Counted from the stretch's first letter, positions 27,909 to 38,036 are shown. The stretch is 64,000 bases of DNA from Priestia aryabhattai (GCF_023715685.1 NZ_JAMBOQ010000003.1:310001-374000), one strand, 5' to 3'. Program-made: numbers and translations. Notes: a model not told the origin generated them from the letters alone.

Positions 27909-28766
27909 TTATTCTAAAAAGATCCCTTTTTCCGCATAGAGCTGCTCTAATTTTTCCTGGCGTTTTTGAATATTTTCCGAATCCTTTTTCTGCAGCCCTG
28001 TTATAATCAGCTGCGATAAGCTAAGAAGAGATAAAATATGATCAGAAAATACTTCTGTTTGTTCGCCTGTAATGAGCGTAATATCAGCTAGCTGTCCAAC
28101 GGGAGATAAGCGCCGGTCTGTAATCGCAATCACAAGAGCTCCTTGTTTTTTTGCTTGTTCAGCTAATGCTACGGCTTCTTTTGTATAGCGAGGAAGCGAA
28201 AAAACAAGAACGACGGACTTCTCTGTAAAATGGCATAATGTTTCGAGCAAATAACCTGTCGGAAGCGACACATAAATATGTTCCCTAAGCTGACTCATTT
28301 TGTAATAGAGCCAGTACGCAGCGGTATATGATTCCCGAAATCCCCCGATATAGATTTGATCTGCTTGACGTAATGCCTCGACTATTTGCCAAATATCTTC
28401 TTCTTCGACCTGATGAATCAGTTCATCTAATATTTGTTTTTCATGCTGCAGCGTGTGGGTAAACATGCTGGTGTCGCTTAAATTGTTCTTTTCAGCAGCT
28501 TCTTTTGGGTGAGAAGGAGACTGTTTGCTTCCGAGCCAATCTTGTCTAATTCGTTCTTGCATGTCAGAAAATCCATTTAATCCTAGTGCATAAGCAAGGC
28601 GAATCACAGTCGTTTCGCTGACGCCAACTTCACGCCCGATTTGAAAAGCTGTATGAAGGGCGCCTTCTTCTAGTGAAGAAACTAAAAATTCAGCTACTTT
28701 TTTTTGACCGGGTGAAAGAGCTGAAAATTTTTCTTTAACTAAGTGTTGAAATGTTTGTGTATTCAT
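27909..28766 (-). CDS. MurR/RpiR-family transcriptional regulator
   Basis: A 285-residue regulator: N-terminal HTH_6 (residues 1-80, VGVSETTVIRLAYALGLNGFSDMQ) and C-terminal SIS sugar-phosphate/acid binding domain (about 125-260, YIGGFRESYTAAYWLYYKM and VLVFSLPRYTKEAV). It heads the racemase operon and is the natural candidate for its control. The DNA just upstream carries a perfect palindrome (GAAGTTTAAACTTC) and a second, weaker one 31 bases away. GGAGGATG precedes the ATG. The ligand may be an amino acid derivative; not provable here. Confidence 0.82.
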   Translation of the reverse strand: MNTQTFQHLVKEKFSALSPGQKKVAEFLVSSLEEGALHTAFQIGREVGVSETTVIRLAYALGLNGFSDMQERIRQDWLGSKQSPSHPKEAAEKNNLSDTSMFTHTLQHEKQILDELIHQVEEEDIWQIVEALRQADQIYIGGFRESYTAAYWLYYKMSQLREHIYVSLPTGYLLETLCHFTEKSVVLVFSLPRYTKEAVALAEQAKKQGALVIAITDRRLSPVGQLADITLITGEQTEVFSDHILSLLSLSQLIITGLQKKDSENIQKRQEKLEQLYAEKGIFLE

Positions 28767-28784
28767 ACATCCTCCTAAAATTAA

Positions 28785-28829
28785 GAAGTTTAAACTTCAC
28801 AAAATTAATATTAATGCATTTTAAACTTC
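28785..28829. promoter_or_regulatory. Candidate RpiR operator pair
   Basis: GAAGTTTAAACTTC at 28785-28798 is a perfect 14-base palindrome. GCATTTTAAACTTC at 28816-28829 matches it at 12 of 14 positions. Both lie in the divergent control region within 65 bases of the RpiR start. Confidence 0.55.
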
Positions 28830-28902
28830 ATTTCAATTCCTTCTTTTAAAATAAAAAACGAAATAAAATGAACGAGCATGATATAATTTAAATAAATTGA
28901 CT

Positions 28903-28958
28903 ATTCAAAAATAAATAACATTATTCAAAAATGAATTGTATTTCATTCAAAAATGAAT
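28903..28958. promoter_or_regulatory. Three ATTCA-AAAA-TGAAT repeats
   Basis: ATTCAAAAATAAAT at 28903, ATTCAAAAATGAAT at 28923 and again at 28945. The last two are identical and near-palindromic; starts are 20 and 22 bases apart, about two helical turns. They sit right before the sigma-54 activator gene and look like an array for one DNA-binding protein. Confidence 0.6.
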
Positions 28959-28978
28959 AAAGAAAGTAGTTGATCGCC

Positions 28979-30349
28979 ATGAATTCAGAATGGAATGAAA
29001 ATCAGTGGATCCTTCATTCATTAAAAGATGATTTGCTTGTGACGGATGAAAAAGGCATCATTGTCCGAATACATGAAGGAACGGGAAATATTTACGATGT
29101 AAAAGCTGAAAAGCTCTTGGGAAAGTCTGTGTATGAACTTGAAAAACAAGGGCTGTTTACACCAATCGTCACGCCAATTGTGCTTGAAACAAAGAAGAAA
29201 ATTACGCTTGTACAAACAACTAAACAAGGCAAGCAAGTACTTGTTACAGGCATTCCTGTAAAAGATGAAAAAGGAGAGATTAAAAGAATCGTCAGCTATT
29301 CTCATGATGTGACGGAGCTTATGGAAATGAAAACGTATCTTGATGCAATGGAAGGCGAGATGCAGCGCGTAAAGAGCGAGCTTATGCTGCTGAGGAACCA
29401 AAATCTATCAACAGAAGGAATTGTATGCAACAGCGACAGAATGCAGCACGTTCTTCGTACGGCGGTTCACGTCTCGAACGTGGACGTAAATATTTTACTT
29501 TTAGGGCAATCTGGAGTAGGAAAAACGCACTTAGCCAAGCTGATACATAACAAAAGTACAAGAAGCAAAGGACCGTTTATTGAAGTGAACTGCGGGGCGA
29601 TTCCAGATCATTTATTTGAAGCTGAACTCTTTGGCTATGAAGCGGGGGCTTTTACCGGCGCATCTAAAAACGGAAAAGTGGGGCTAGTGGAATTAGCAGA
29701 TGGGGGTACGCTTTTTTTGGATGAAGTGGGAGAGCTGTCACCGGCTCATCAAGTGAAAATTTTAAAGCTCATTCAAGAAAAGCAGTTTTACTCCGTTGGA
29801 GGCAGAAGGCCTAAAACCGTGGACTTTCGCTTAATTGCAGCAACGAATAAAGATTTAGAAAAAGCCGTAGCTGAAAAAGAATTTCGAGAAGATTTGTATT
29901 TTCGTTTAAGCGTCGTACCGATCACCATTCCATCTTTGAAGGAGCGTCCTGAAGATATTTTTCCGCTGCTCACACATTTTGCCGAGCAGTTTGAAAAGAA
30001 ATATAACCGAAAAAGAACGTTTGATAATGCGGTTATTCACGCACTGCTTGCGCATGAGTGGAAAGGAAACGTAAGAGAGTTAATCAATGTGATTGAACAC
30101 GCGGTGGTTGTGTCTTCACAAACGCTGATTACAATGGAACATTTGCCGCATTCTCTGCATAGAAAAAAACGAATTCAGCATGTTGAAAAACATCAGGAAA
30201 TGAAGCTTAACGATGCGTTAAATGAGCTGGAAAAAGAGATATTAGTAAACGCAAGAAAACGGTACAAAACCACAACAGAAATAGGTAACGCACTCGGAAT
30301 CAGTCAGCCTTCAGTTGTTAGAAAATTAAAAAAACATTCCGTTTTTTAA
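28979..30349 (+). CDS. Sigma-54 dependent transcriptional activator (PAS-AAA-HTH)
   Basis: A 456-residue enhancer-binding protein: PAS sensor (about 8-115), a short coiled linker, AAA+ domain (about 145-375) with Walker [10 protein letters not shown], the sigma-54 contact motif GAFTGA, Walker [10 protein letters not shown] and the arginine-finger region [11 protein letters not shown], then a C-terminal Fis-type helix-turn-helix ([13 protein letters not shown]). It activates promoters read by SigL. A consensus -24/-12 promoter lies 7 bases after its stop, before the aminotransferase gene. The start could also be the TTG at 28970; neither has a strong ribosome site. It resembles GabR of the B. 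cereus group gab clusters (inference). Confidence 0.9.
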   Translation: MNSEWNENQWILHSLKDDLLVTDEKGIIVRIHEGTGNIYDVKAEKLLGKSVYELEKQGLFTPIVTPIVLETKKKITLVQTTKQGKQVLVTGIPVKDEKGEIKRIVSYSHDVTELMEMKTYLDAMEGEMQRVKSELMLLRNQNLSTEGIVCNSDRMQHVLRTAVHVSNVDVNILLLGQSGVGKTHLAKLIHNKSTRSKGPFIEVNCGAIPDHLFEAELFGYEAGAFTGASKNGKVGLVELADGGTLFLDEVGELSPAHQVKILKLIQEKQFYSVGGRRPKTVDFRLIAATNKDLEKAVAEKEFREDLYFRLSVVPITIPSLKERPEDIFPLLTHFAEQFEKKYNRKRTFDNAVIHALLAHEWKGNVRELINVIEHAVVVSSQTLITMEHLPHSLHRKKRIQHVEKHQEMKLNDALNELEKEILVNARKRYKTTTEIGNALGISQPSVVRKLKKHSVF

Positions 30350-30355
30350 CGTTTT

Positions 30356-30371
30356 TGGCATGCTCTTTGCA
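30356..30371 (+). promoter_or_regulatory. Sigma-54 (-24/-12) promoter
   Basis: TTGGCATGCTCTTTGCA has GG and GC 10 bases apart, matching TGGCAC-N5-TTGC with one change. It lies 52 bases before the aminotransferase start and right after the activator gene. Confidence 0.85.
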
Positions 30372-30422
30372 TGTAAAACAAGTACAAACACATTACTTGA
30401 TAGATTGCGAGGAGGAAGTCAT

Positions 30423-31739
30423 ATGACGCAGGCATCACTTACACAGTTAATGAACAGTTTACCGGATTTACTAGCACCAAGCATGGCGAAAGATCATCCT
30501 AATTTACCGGTGGTAAAAGCAGAAGGCTGCTACTACTACGGAGCGGACGGAAAAACGTATTTAGATTTTACATCAGGTATTGCAACAGCGAATACGGGTC
30601 ACCGTCATCCTAAAGTTGTACAAGCGATTAAAGATAGCGTTGATCATCTTATGCACGGCCCGTCAGGTGTTATTATGTACGAATCTATTTTACAGCTTGC
30701 CGAAGAGTTAAAAACAGTGTTGCCAAGAGGCTTGGACTGCTTTTTCTTTGCCAACAGCGGAACCGAAGCAATTGAAGGAGCGTTAAAGCTGGCAAAATAC
30801 GTTACGCAAAGAACTTATGCTGTTTCGTTTACAGGCTGCTTTCACGGCCGTTCTCTTGGAGCGCTTAGCGTGACCACATCAAAAAGCAAATACCGGAAAT
30901 TTCTTCAGCCATCGGGCTTAACGTATCAAGTACCTTATGCAGACGTGACTCAGTGTCCAAAAGGAGAAGATCCGGAAATCTACTGCGTGGAAAAGTTAGA
31001 AAAAGATTTTGACACTTTGTTTAAGCATCAAGTAACGCCGGAAGAAGTGGCGTGCATGATTGTAGAGCCAGTTCTTGGAGAAGGCGGCTACGTAATCCCG
31101 CCGAAAGCATGGCTGCAAAAAATAAGAGAAGTATGCGACAGACACGGAATTCTGCTTATTTTTGACGAAGTGCAAACCGGCTTTGGACGCACCGGCGAGT
31201 GGTTTGCAGCTCAAACGTTTGATATGACGCCTGACATTATGGCCATCGCAAAAGGCATAGCATCAGGCCTTCCACTAAGTGCTACCGTAGCTTCCAAACA
31301 GCTCATGGAAAAGTGGCCGATTGGTACACACGGAACAACTTTTGGAGGCAATCCCATCGCTTGTTCAGCAGCACTTGCGACATTGGACGTATTAAAAGAA
31401 GAAAAGCTGGTTGAAAACTCAAAAGTAATGGGGAAATATGCAGCGGATCAGCTTCAGCATTTAAAAGCGAAGCATGAAGTCATCGGAAGCATCCGTTCAG
31501 TAGGACTAATGATTGGAATTGAAATTATTAACCCAAAAACAAAGCAAGGTGACGGAAACCTTCTTCTTGAGATCTTAGACAAATGTTTGGAAAAAGGCGT
31601 GCTGTTTTACCTTTGCGGAAATAGTGGAGAGGTGATTCGAATGATTCCTCCGTTAACGATTACAAAAGAAGAAATTGATGCCGGTCTTCGCGTGTTAGAT
31701 GCAGCATTGACAGAAATAACAAGTCTTCACGTAATCTAA
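30423..31739 (+). CDS. Class III aminotransferase (4-aminobutyrate aminotransferase type)
   Basis: A 438-residue PLP enzyme. [18 protein letters not shown] (phosphate site), [14 protein letters not shown], the Asp of [17 protein letters not shown] that holds the pyridine nitrogen, and the Lys of [17 protein letters not shown] that binds PLP are all present. The family covers GABA, 5-aminovalerate, acetylornithine and similar omega-amine donors. With a sigma-54 activator and a transporter in the same cluster, GABA or another omega-amino acid used as nitrogen source is the likely substrate. The ATG at 30423 follows GAGGAGGAAG; transcription should start near 30382. Confidence 0.85.
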   Translation: MTQASLTQLMNSLPDLLAPSMAKDHPNLPVVKAEGCYYYGADGKTYLDFTSGIATANTGHRHPKVVQAIKDSVDHLMHGPSGVIMYESILQLAEELKTVLPRGLDCFFFANSGTEAIEGALKLAKYVTQRTYAVSFTGCFHGRSLGALSVTTSKSKYRKFLQPSGLTYQVPYADVTQCPKGEDPEIYCVEKLEKDFDTLFKHQVTPEEVACMIVEPVLGEGGYVIPPKAWLQKIREVCDRHGILLIFDEVQTGFGRTGEWFAAQTFDMTPDIMAIAKGIASGLPLSATVASKQLMEKWPIGTHGTTFGGNPIACSAALATLDVLKEEKLVENSKVMGKYAADQLQHLKAKHEVIGSIRSVGLMIGIEIINPKTKQGDGNLLLEILDKCLEKGVLFYLCGNSGEVIRMIPPLTITKEEIDAGLRVLDAALTEITSLHVI

Positions 31740-31809
31740 GGCTTTAAGGTCAAGGAAGCTCTTTGTTTCAGTGAAAGATAGATTGACCCATACTAAGGAG
31801 GAATCTGTT

Positions 31810-33216
31810 ATGAACGGACTGGATATGACGGTTATGTTTGTCTATTTTGGCGTATTGGTTGTAGCTGGTATTATTGGCTCGTTAAAAGCTAAATCATCAG
31901 AAGAGTTTATTTTAGCCGGACGAAACTTAGGGATGTTCATGTATTTAGGATGTTTGTCTGCCGTTATTTTAGGCGGAGCGTCGACGATTGGAACGGCTCA
32001 GCTTGGCTACGAGCACGGGCTGTCTGGCATTTGGTTTGTGACGATGATTGGACTTGGAATCATTACGCTTGGCACGATTTTTATCAAGCGGATTTCGTCT
32101 TTAAAAGTAACCACTATCAGTGAACTGCTAGGAAAAAGATATAACGCGCAGGCGCAAATTATCAGTGCAGTTGTTGCCGCTATTTATACATTAATGGTAT
32201 CGGTCACTCAAGTCATTGGAATGGGAACCATCATTCATGCTTTGCTTGGATGGAACATGACTGCGTCGATGTTAATTGGCGGTTCGATTGTCCTGTTTTA
32301 CACGATTTTAGGCGGAATGTGGAGCGTAACGGTCACCGACATTATTCAGTTTGTTGTGATGACGGTGGCGATTTTTGGATTTATGCTTCCAATGAGTGTA
32401 TCAGAAGCAGGAGGTCTCAAAACACTTGCCGGAGATTTGCCGACATCTTACTTTGATTTTTCATCCATTGGATACGGTCAAATCTTTCAGTATTTCCTCT
32501 TGTATACGCTTGGTATGGCAGTTTCTCAAGATATTTGGCAGAGAGTATTTACAGCGCGAACAGAAAAAATTGCGCGAAACGGCTCCATTTTTGCAGGCGT
32601 GTACAGCATTGCCTACGCGATTGCAGGAAGTGGGATTGGAATGTGTGCGTATTTGCTGCTGCCAAACGCAGAAAGCAGTCAAAGTATTTTTGCTACGCTT
32701 GCGGTTCAAATTCTGCCTCAAGGGCTATTAGGTTTAGTACTAGCAGGTGTTTGTTCAGCGCTGATGTCAACTGCTTCAGGAACACTGCTTGCGTCTTCTA
32801 CGCTGATTAGTAACGATATTATTAAAAAAGTATGGCTTAAAAATATTTCAGAGAAAAACTATTTAATTTTAACGCGCGTCAATACCCTTATTGTCGGCGT
32901 GCTTGCTATTGTTTTTGCTCTTTGGATTCAAGACGTACTTGTCGCTTTAGACGTTGCGTATGCTATTTTATCAGGAGCCATTTTTGTTCCGTTTGTTGTG
33001 TCGCTGTTTTGGAAAGACATTCATCCAAAAGCAGGGGTTTCGGCTATTGTTGTCAGTACGCTAGTGGTACTTGGAGGTCTATTGATTGAAGGACTTTCTT
33101 CTACCACTCCAATTCTATACGGAATTTCAAGCAGTATTATTATAATGGCTGGATTTGCTGTTATGGCTCGAAACAAAGAACTATCTGATCAAGAGAAAGT
33201 TCAAGAAGATATGTGA
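31810..33216 (+). CDS. Sodium:solute symporter of the sigma-54 cluster
   Basis: A 468-residue SSS-family transporter with 13 hydrophobic segments: DMTVMFVYFGVLVVAGI, FILAGRNLGMFMYLG, LGGASTIGTAQLGYEHGLSGIW and SALMSTASGTLLASSTLISNDI, the last being the typical sodium-site helix. The start at 31810 follows AAGGAGGAATC. It lies 70 bases after the aminotransferase with no terminator between, so the two share the sigma-54 promoter. It probably imports the substrate of the aminotransferase. The well-known GabP is an APC permease; an SSS transporter in this place is different. Confidence 0.82.
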   Translation: MNGLDMTVMFVYFGVLVVAGIIGSLKAKSSEEFILAGRNLGMFMYLGCLSAVILGGASTIGTAQLGYEHGLSGIWFVTMIGLGIITLGTIFIKRISSLKVTTISELLGKRYNAQAQIISAVVAAIYTLMVSVTQVIGMGTIIHALLGWNMTASMLIGGSIVLFYTILGGMWSVTVTDIIQFVVMTVAIFGFMLPMSVSEAGGLKTLAGDLPTSYFDFSSIGYGQIFQYFLLYTLGMAVSQDIWQRVFTARTEKIARNGSIFAGVYSIAYAIAGSGIGMCAYLLLPNAESSQSIFATLAVQILPQGLLGLVLAGVCSALMSTASGTLLASSTLISNDIIKKVWLKNISEKNYLILTRVNTLIVGVLAIVFALWIQDVLVALDVAYAILSGAIFVPFVVSLFWKDIHPKAGVSAIVVSTLVVLGGLLIEGLSSTTPILYGISSSIIIMAGFAVMARNKELSDQEKVQEDM

Positions 33217-33223
33217 ATAAGCA

Positions 33224-33263
33224 GGTAAAAAGCTTCTCATAGTAAAGTGAGAAGCTTTTTACC
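33224..33263 (+). terminator. Terminator of the sigma-54 operon
   Basis: GGTAAAAAGCTTCTCA and TGAGAAGCTTTTTACC form a perfect 16-base stem with an 8-base loop. Confidence 0.85.
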
Positions 33264-33346
33264 ATTTTGTGTGCATAAATATAGACAACAAACGGCAAGG
33301 AGGAGTACACTAGACGCTCAGATTATACAGATAAGGAGATTGTCAA

Positions 33347-34684
33347 ATGAAAAGCAGAACGTCTGTAATGGTTAGTATTGTGCTGGCAATGCTAGTGGCT
33401 TCGCTTGATTCAACGATTATGAATACGACGATGCCCGTTATTGCAAAAGAGCTTGGAAGATTTGATTTGTACGCGTGGTCGTTTGCTTCGTACATGATTG
33501 CAAGCACGATTTTATCTCCAGTAGCAGGGAGGTTATCGGATTTATTTGGCCGCAAAAAAGTATTTGGGTTTGGAATTATTGCTTTTTTAATTGGTTCGAT
33601 GCTTTGCGGCGTGGCGAATACGATGATTCAGCTTGTTCTTTTCCGTGCGGTTCAAGGAATAGGAGCCGGGTTTATGGTGGCGTTTCCCGCTATTATTGCC
33701 GGAGACTTATTTCCCGTAGAGAAACGAGGGAAAATTCAAGCGCTGTTTACAACGATGTGGGGATTATCAGCTGTGTTGGCTCCGCTTTTAGGCGCTTTTT
33801 TTGTGGACTATTTAACGTGGAGATGGATTTTCTTTATTAATTTACCGGTATGTATTGTCTCATTTCTTACGTTAATGCCATATCAAGAAAGCTATGAGCC
33901 GAAAAGAGCGAAAGTCGATTACATTGGCGCCATTTTGTTTGGAGCGGGCGTTACGTCACTCCTGCTCGTTACGGTAGTGGAACAGAACCGATTTGTGTAT
34001 ACAGCCGCGGGACTTATTTTATTAGTTATTTTTTATCTGCATGAACGAAAACATGCTTCTCCGATTGTACCGCTGTCTATGTTCCAAAACAAAACGCTGT
34101 CATGGATTAATATCAATGCGTTTATTGGTACAGTGGCTTTATTCGGTACGTCGAGCTACATTCCGTTATTTTTACAGCGAGTAGCGCATCTGTCACTGTT
34201 TATGAGCGGAGTTGCGCTGTTAGGAACAGCGGTCGGATGGATGTCTGTGTCCGTGCCTGCAGGTAAATGGATTTTAAAACACGGCTACAGAAAACTTTTG
34301 TTAATCGGAAATGTGCTGCTGGTTGGATCGGGAACGCTGCTGCTGATGCTAAATGAAAGTCATGGTTTCTTCTATGTGTTTTGCGTCATGATTGTGCAAG
34401 GACTATCGTTTGGACTGCTGTCTACGGTCGGAGTCATTGGTGTACAGCAATTAGTAGGAGGACATGAAAGAGGTATCTCTACGTCATTTTTTATGTTTTG
34501 CAGAAACATGGGAACAGCAATCGGCGTTACCATTATGGGTGCTTTGCTGACTTCAGGCGGAAGCTTTATGGCAGGCATTCATCACTTGTTTTTATTTGGC
34601 TTTGCAGGAAGCATCGTGGCTTTATTAACTTCCTTAAAAATTCAAAACGATACGGAATCAAAGCGCAATCGAGCTGCTAGTTAA
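33347..34684 (+). CDS. MFS drug-efflux type transporter (DHA2-like)
   Basis: A 445-residue major facilitator with 12-14 hydrophobic segments. Motif D1 LDSTIMNTTMPVIAKEL, motif A GRLSDLFGRKKVFGFG, motif B FRAVQGIGAGFM and motif C-like GLSAVLAPLLGAFFVDYLTWRWIFFIN place it among proton-driven multidrug exporters of the EmrB/DHA2 branch. Substrate unknown. TAAGGAGATTG precedes the ATG. It is a single gene; no adjacent regulator is visible. Confidence 0.85.
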   Translation: MKSRTSVMVSIVLAMLVASLDSTIMNTTMPVIAKELGRFDLYAWSFASYMIASTILSPVAGRLSDLFGRKKVFGFGIIAFLIGSMLCGVANTMIQLVLFRAVQGIGAGFMVAFPAIIAGDLFPVEKRGKIQALFTTMWGLSAVLAPLLGAFFVDYLTWRWIFFINLPVCIVSFLTLMPYQESYEPKRAKVDYIGAILFGAGVTSLLLVTVVEQNRFVYTAAGLILLVIFYLHERKHASPIVPLSMFQNKTLSWININAFIGTVALFGTSSYIPLFLQRVAHLSLFMSGVALLGTAVGWMSVSVPAGKWILKHGYRKLLLIGNVLLVGSGTLLLMLNESHGFFYVFCVMIVQGLSFGLLSTVGVIGVQQLVGGHERGISTSFFMFCRNMGTAIGVTIMGALLTSGGSFMAGIHHLFLFGFAGSIVALLTSLKIQNDTESKRNRAAS

Positions 34685-35016
34685 GGGAATTTACGCTAAA
34701 TATGTTTATTTCATAAAAAAACGGGAAGAAACACAATAAGGTCATAGAATTGCCTGAAAAATCTTAGGCATATTCTTCTTCTTCTTTCACTTACTACATG
34801 TGGGACGCCGGATATCGGTGTCTTTTTTTTTGTTCTGTAAAGAGGCTGCTTATATAACCAAAAGCATATACATAAACGATTTTGTTCAAATAATGGGACT
34901 TTTTACAAAAATAAGTCTTTAAATGGTAAGAAACATTAGGTATAATTTAGTAGTTATTTAGCATATTTTAGAAATGTTTGACTAAGTTCGTACGGAAAAG
35001 TGAAAGGGGAAATTTT
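34685..35016. other. Intergenic region with one terminator
   Basis: About 330 bases without a gene. GACGCCG-ATAT-CGGTGTC followed by nine T at about 34804-34835 is a terminator, probably for the MFS gene. The remainder is AT-rich leader DNA of the RND gene with no element I can name. Confidence 0.6.
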
Positions 35017-38000
35017 ATGTCATGGCTCACCAAATGGTCGTTTAAAAACAAAGCGGCTATCACCATTATGTCTATTTTAATTTTAGCTCTAGGAGTCATT
35101 AGTTATTTTACACTTCCGATGGAATTCCTGCCGACCGCTGATCAGCCTCAAGTGTCAGTAGTAGTTATGGGCCAAGGAACGGATGCAGATTCCATGGAAA
35201 AACAAGTTACGTCACCGATTGAAGAAGCGGTAGCCGGTGTTAAAGGAAAAAGCAACGTGTATTCGACAACAGGAGACGGCTATTCCAAAATCGATATTTT
35301 ATTTGAATCCAAAACGGATATGAAAGAAGCAAAAACAAATGTCCAAGAAGCGCTATCTTCCGTGCAGCTTCCAACCAATGTATCAAAACCTAATGTTATT
35401 CAATTAAATACCTCTATGATTCCCATCGCAGATATTTCACTCACATTTAAAGAAGGATTAACAAGAGACAATCTAGATCTTGCAGAGAAAAAACTAATTC
35501 CTAAATATAAAGACGTCAAAGGCATTGCTAGTGTTCAAACGTATGGAACAGCGGCTTCCTATGTGTCTATTACGGTTGATAATAAGAAATTGTCCAAAAA
35601 GAACGTGACCATTGATAAAGTCATCAGCGTGTTAGAAGGAAAAAACACGTCCCTTGCAGTTGGAGAAAAAGTCATTAATAATGTAACAGGTAAAATTGAC
35701 AGCTTGGATAAAGTGAAAAAGCTGCCGGTTGTACCGAATGTAAAACTGGGCGACCTTGCAAAAGTAGAGGTGAAAAAGCCTGAAGGCGTCGTGACGCATA
35801 TTAACGGAAAAGATGCACTTTTACTTATTGTTACAAAAGACAGTCACTCAAACGCCGTTAGCATTACAAAAGAAGTGAAAAAACTGTCTCAACAAATTAG
35901 CAAAGACTACAAGAATGTGGATGCTTCCGTGTTTTTTGCAACGGGTGACAGCGTACAAAACTCTGTTCATTCGATGATGAAAGAGGTGTTGCTTGGCGCA
36001 TTCTTTGCAACCGTTGTAATCATGCTGTTTTTACGCAGCGTTCGCTCTACGTTTATTACGATTGTATCCATTCCTTTATCGCTTTGCTTTACGCTGTTTT
36101 TATTATCAAAATCAGGCGTCACGCTTAATATTTTAACGCTTGGTGGAGTAGCGGTAGCGATTGGGAGATTGGTAGATGATAGCATCGTTGTTATTGAAAA
36201 CATCTTTCGGAAAATGCAAAAAGAAGAATTTTCGCTTGGTCTAATTATTGATGCAACTAAAGAAGTAGGCTCTGCTATTACCGCTTCTACGTTAACGACA
36301 GTGGCCGTCTTTTTACCAATCGGCCTTGTAAACGGAGGGCTTCAAGACTTTATGCTTCCGTTTGCCTTAACGCTGACGTACTCGCTGCTGTCTTCATTAA
36401 TCGTGGCACTTACCGTTGTGCCGTTAATGAGCGCCGGATTATTAAAAAATGAAAGACTTCGCAAGCACAAACAGCCGGTTCGTTTTACAAAGGTCATTAC
36501 ATGGTCGCTTAATCATAAATGGGTTGTGCTGCTGCTTTCGCTGCTTTTATTTGTAGGATCCATTGGTGCCTACACGCTGATGCCTAAAGGAGCTGTGGAT
36601 AACTCTTCATCTGACTTTGTAGGCACAACGTTAAGCTACCCAAATAATACGCCAATTGGAACCGTAGAAGAAAAATCACTGCAGCTTGAACGCTATATTT
36701 TAGCTCAAAAAGAAGTAAAAGATGTATATATGCAGCTTGGTAATACGGACGAAGGAGCAAAGTGGGGAGACGTTGGTTCGCCTACTGAAGCCACGTATAC
36801 GATTTTAGTAAAAGACAGTAAAAACATTGATTCGCTGATGAACCGAATTGAAAATCAAAAGAAACTCTATGACGGAGGGGATCTTAGCGTCAGTGCTGCT
36901 TCACTAATGGGAGCTTCCACTACTTCCATTACCGTTGATGTTATTGGAAACGACATGAATAAATTAGAAAAGACAGCAAGCAGCATCAAGAAAGAAATTA
37001 GCGATATAAAAGGTATAGACAAAGTTTCTACCAATCAAGATGAAAAGAAAACCGTTTACTCTTTAGACGTAGATCCAACAAAAGCGAATACTCAGCAAGT
37101 AGCGCAGCAGCTTGGCGTTATGCTGAACAAAACGCCGGTCGGAACAGTGGATTTAGAAGGCAAACAAGCAAACGTATTTCTTGAATCTGTACTAAATCCA
37201 ACATCACCGCAAGAGTTAAAAGATATTTCCATTATGACGGAAACCGGAGCATCACCTGTTTTAAAAGTAGCTTCACTAAAGCAAGATGAAAAGCCAACAA
37301 ATCAGTTTCATAAAAATGGAGACCCTTATATTCAAGTAACAGCGGATGTAGATCCAGAAAAGCTTTCAGAGATTAATAAAGACATTCAAACAACGATTTT
37401 TGGAGACGGTAAGAAGAAAGGACTATCGATTTCAAAAGATGTTGACGTTGTAATTGGCGGAGCAAGCACTCAGCAAGGAGACGATTTCTCTGACTTGTTT
37501 ATTACAATGCTCGTGTCGATTGGTATTGTGTTCTTAATTATGGTGATTACGTTTAAAACGATCCGTACACCGTTTGCGATTTTATTTTCACTTCCGCTTG
37601 CAGCTATCGGTGCCGTTTTAGGGTTATTAATCAGCCGTATCACAGTAGACGTAACGGCTTTATTAGGCGCATTGATGCTGATTGGTATCGTCGTGACCAA
37701 TGCAATTGTACTATTAGACCGCGTTAAGCAAAATGAAAAGAAAATGATTATGCGCGATGCCATTGTTGAAGCTTCCGCTACGCGTATGCGTCCGATTGTC
37801 ATGACTTCTGCTGCTACGATTTGTGCGATGCTGCCGCTTTTATTTAAACAAAGCGAAAGCGGAAGCCTTGTTTCTCAAAGTCTAGCAGTCGTGGTGATTG
37901 GAGGATTGGCCGTTGCGACTCTTCTTACGCTTGTAGTCATTCCGGTTGTATATGAGCTGCTTCATTTCAGAAAATCGAAAAAGCAAAGAATACAGCAAAA

Positions 38001-38028
38001 ACAGCAAGAAGATGTAACGCCACTATAA
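35017..38028 (+). CDS. RND-family exporter (SwrC/AcrB-like)
   Basis: A 1003-residue RND pump with a first transmembrane helix (about 10-30), a large outside loop, six helices (about 325-530), a second large loop and six more helices (about 815-990). Motifs GGVAVAIGRLVDDSIVVIENIFR (proton-relay Asp pair) and GALMLIGIVVTNAIVLLDRV are present. Bacillus relatives (SwrC/YerP) protect against surfactin and other amphiphiles. No membrane-fusion protein gene is adjacent, as usual for this branch. The start at 35017 follows AAAGGGGAAAT; a longer reading from 34978 lacks a site. Confidence 0.88.
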   Translation: MSWLTKWSFKNKAAITIMSILILALGVISYFTLPMEFLPTADQPQVSVVVMGQGTDADSMEKQVTSPIEEAVAGVKGKSNVYSTTGDGYSKIDILFESKTDMKEAKTNVQEALSSVQLPTNVSKPNVIQLNTSMIPIADISLTFKEGLTRDNLDLAEKKLIPKYKDVKGIASVQTYGTAASYVSITVDNKKLSKKNVTIDKVISVLEGKNTSLAVGEKVINNVTGKIDSLDKVKKLPVVPNVKLGDLAKVEVKKPEGVVTHINGKDALLLIVTKDSHSNAVSITKEVKKLSQQISKDYKNVDASVFFATGDSVQNSVHSMMKEVLLGAFFATVVIMLFLRSVRSTFITIVSIPLSLCFTLFLLSKSGVTLNILTLGGVAVAIGRLVDDSIVVIENIFRKMQKEEFSLGLIIDATKEVGSAITASTLTTVAVFLPIGLVNGGLQDFMLPFALTLTYSLLSSLIVALTVVPLMSAGLLKNERLRKHKQPVRFTKVITWSLNHKWVVLLLSLLLFVGSIGAYTLMPKGAVDNSSSDFVGTTLSYPNNTPIGTVEEKSLQLERYILAQKEVKDVYMQLGNTDEGAKWGDVGSPTEATYTILVKDSKNIDSLMNRIENQKKLYDGGDLSVSAASLMGASTTSITVDVIGNDMNKLEKTASSIKKEISDIKGIDKVSTNQDEKKTVYSLDVDPTKANTQQVAQQLGVMLNKTPVGTVDLEGKQANVFLESVLNPTSPQELKDISIMTETGASPVLKVASLKQDEKPTNQFHKNGDPYIQVTADVDPEKLSEINKDIQTTIFGDGKKKGLSISKDVDVVIGGASTQQGDDFSDLFITMLVSIGIVFLIMVITFKTIRTPFAILFSLPLAAIGAVLGLLISRITVDVTALLGALMLIGIVVTNAIVLLDRVKQNEKKMIMRDAIVEASATRMRPIVMTSAATICAMLPLLFKQSESGSLVSQSLAVVVIGGLAVATLLTLVVIPVVYELLHFRKSKKQRIQQKQQEDVTPL

Positions 38029-38036
38029 AATGTTCA

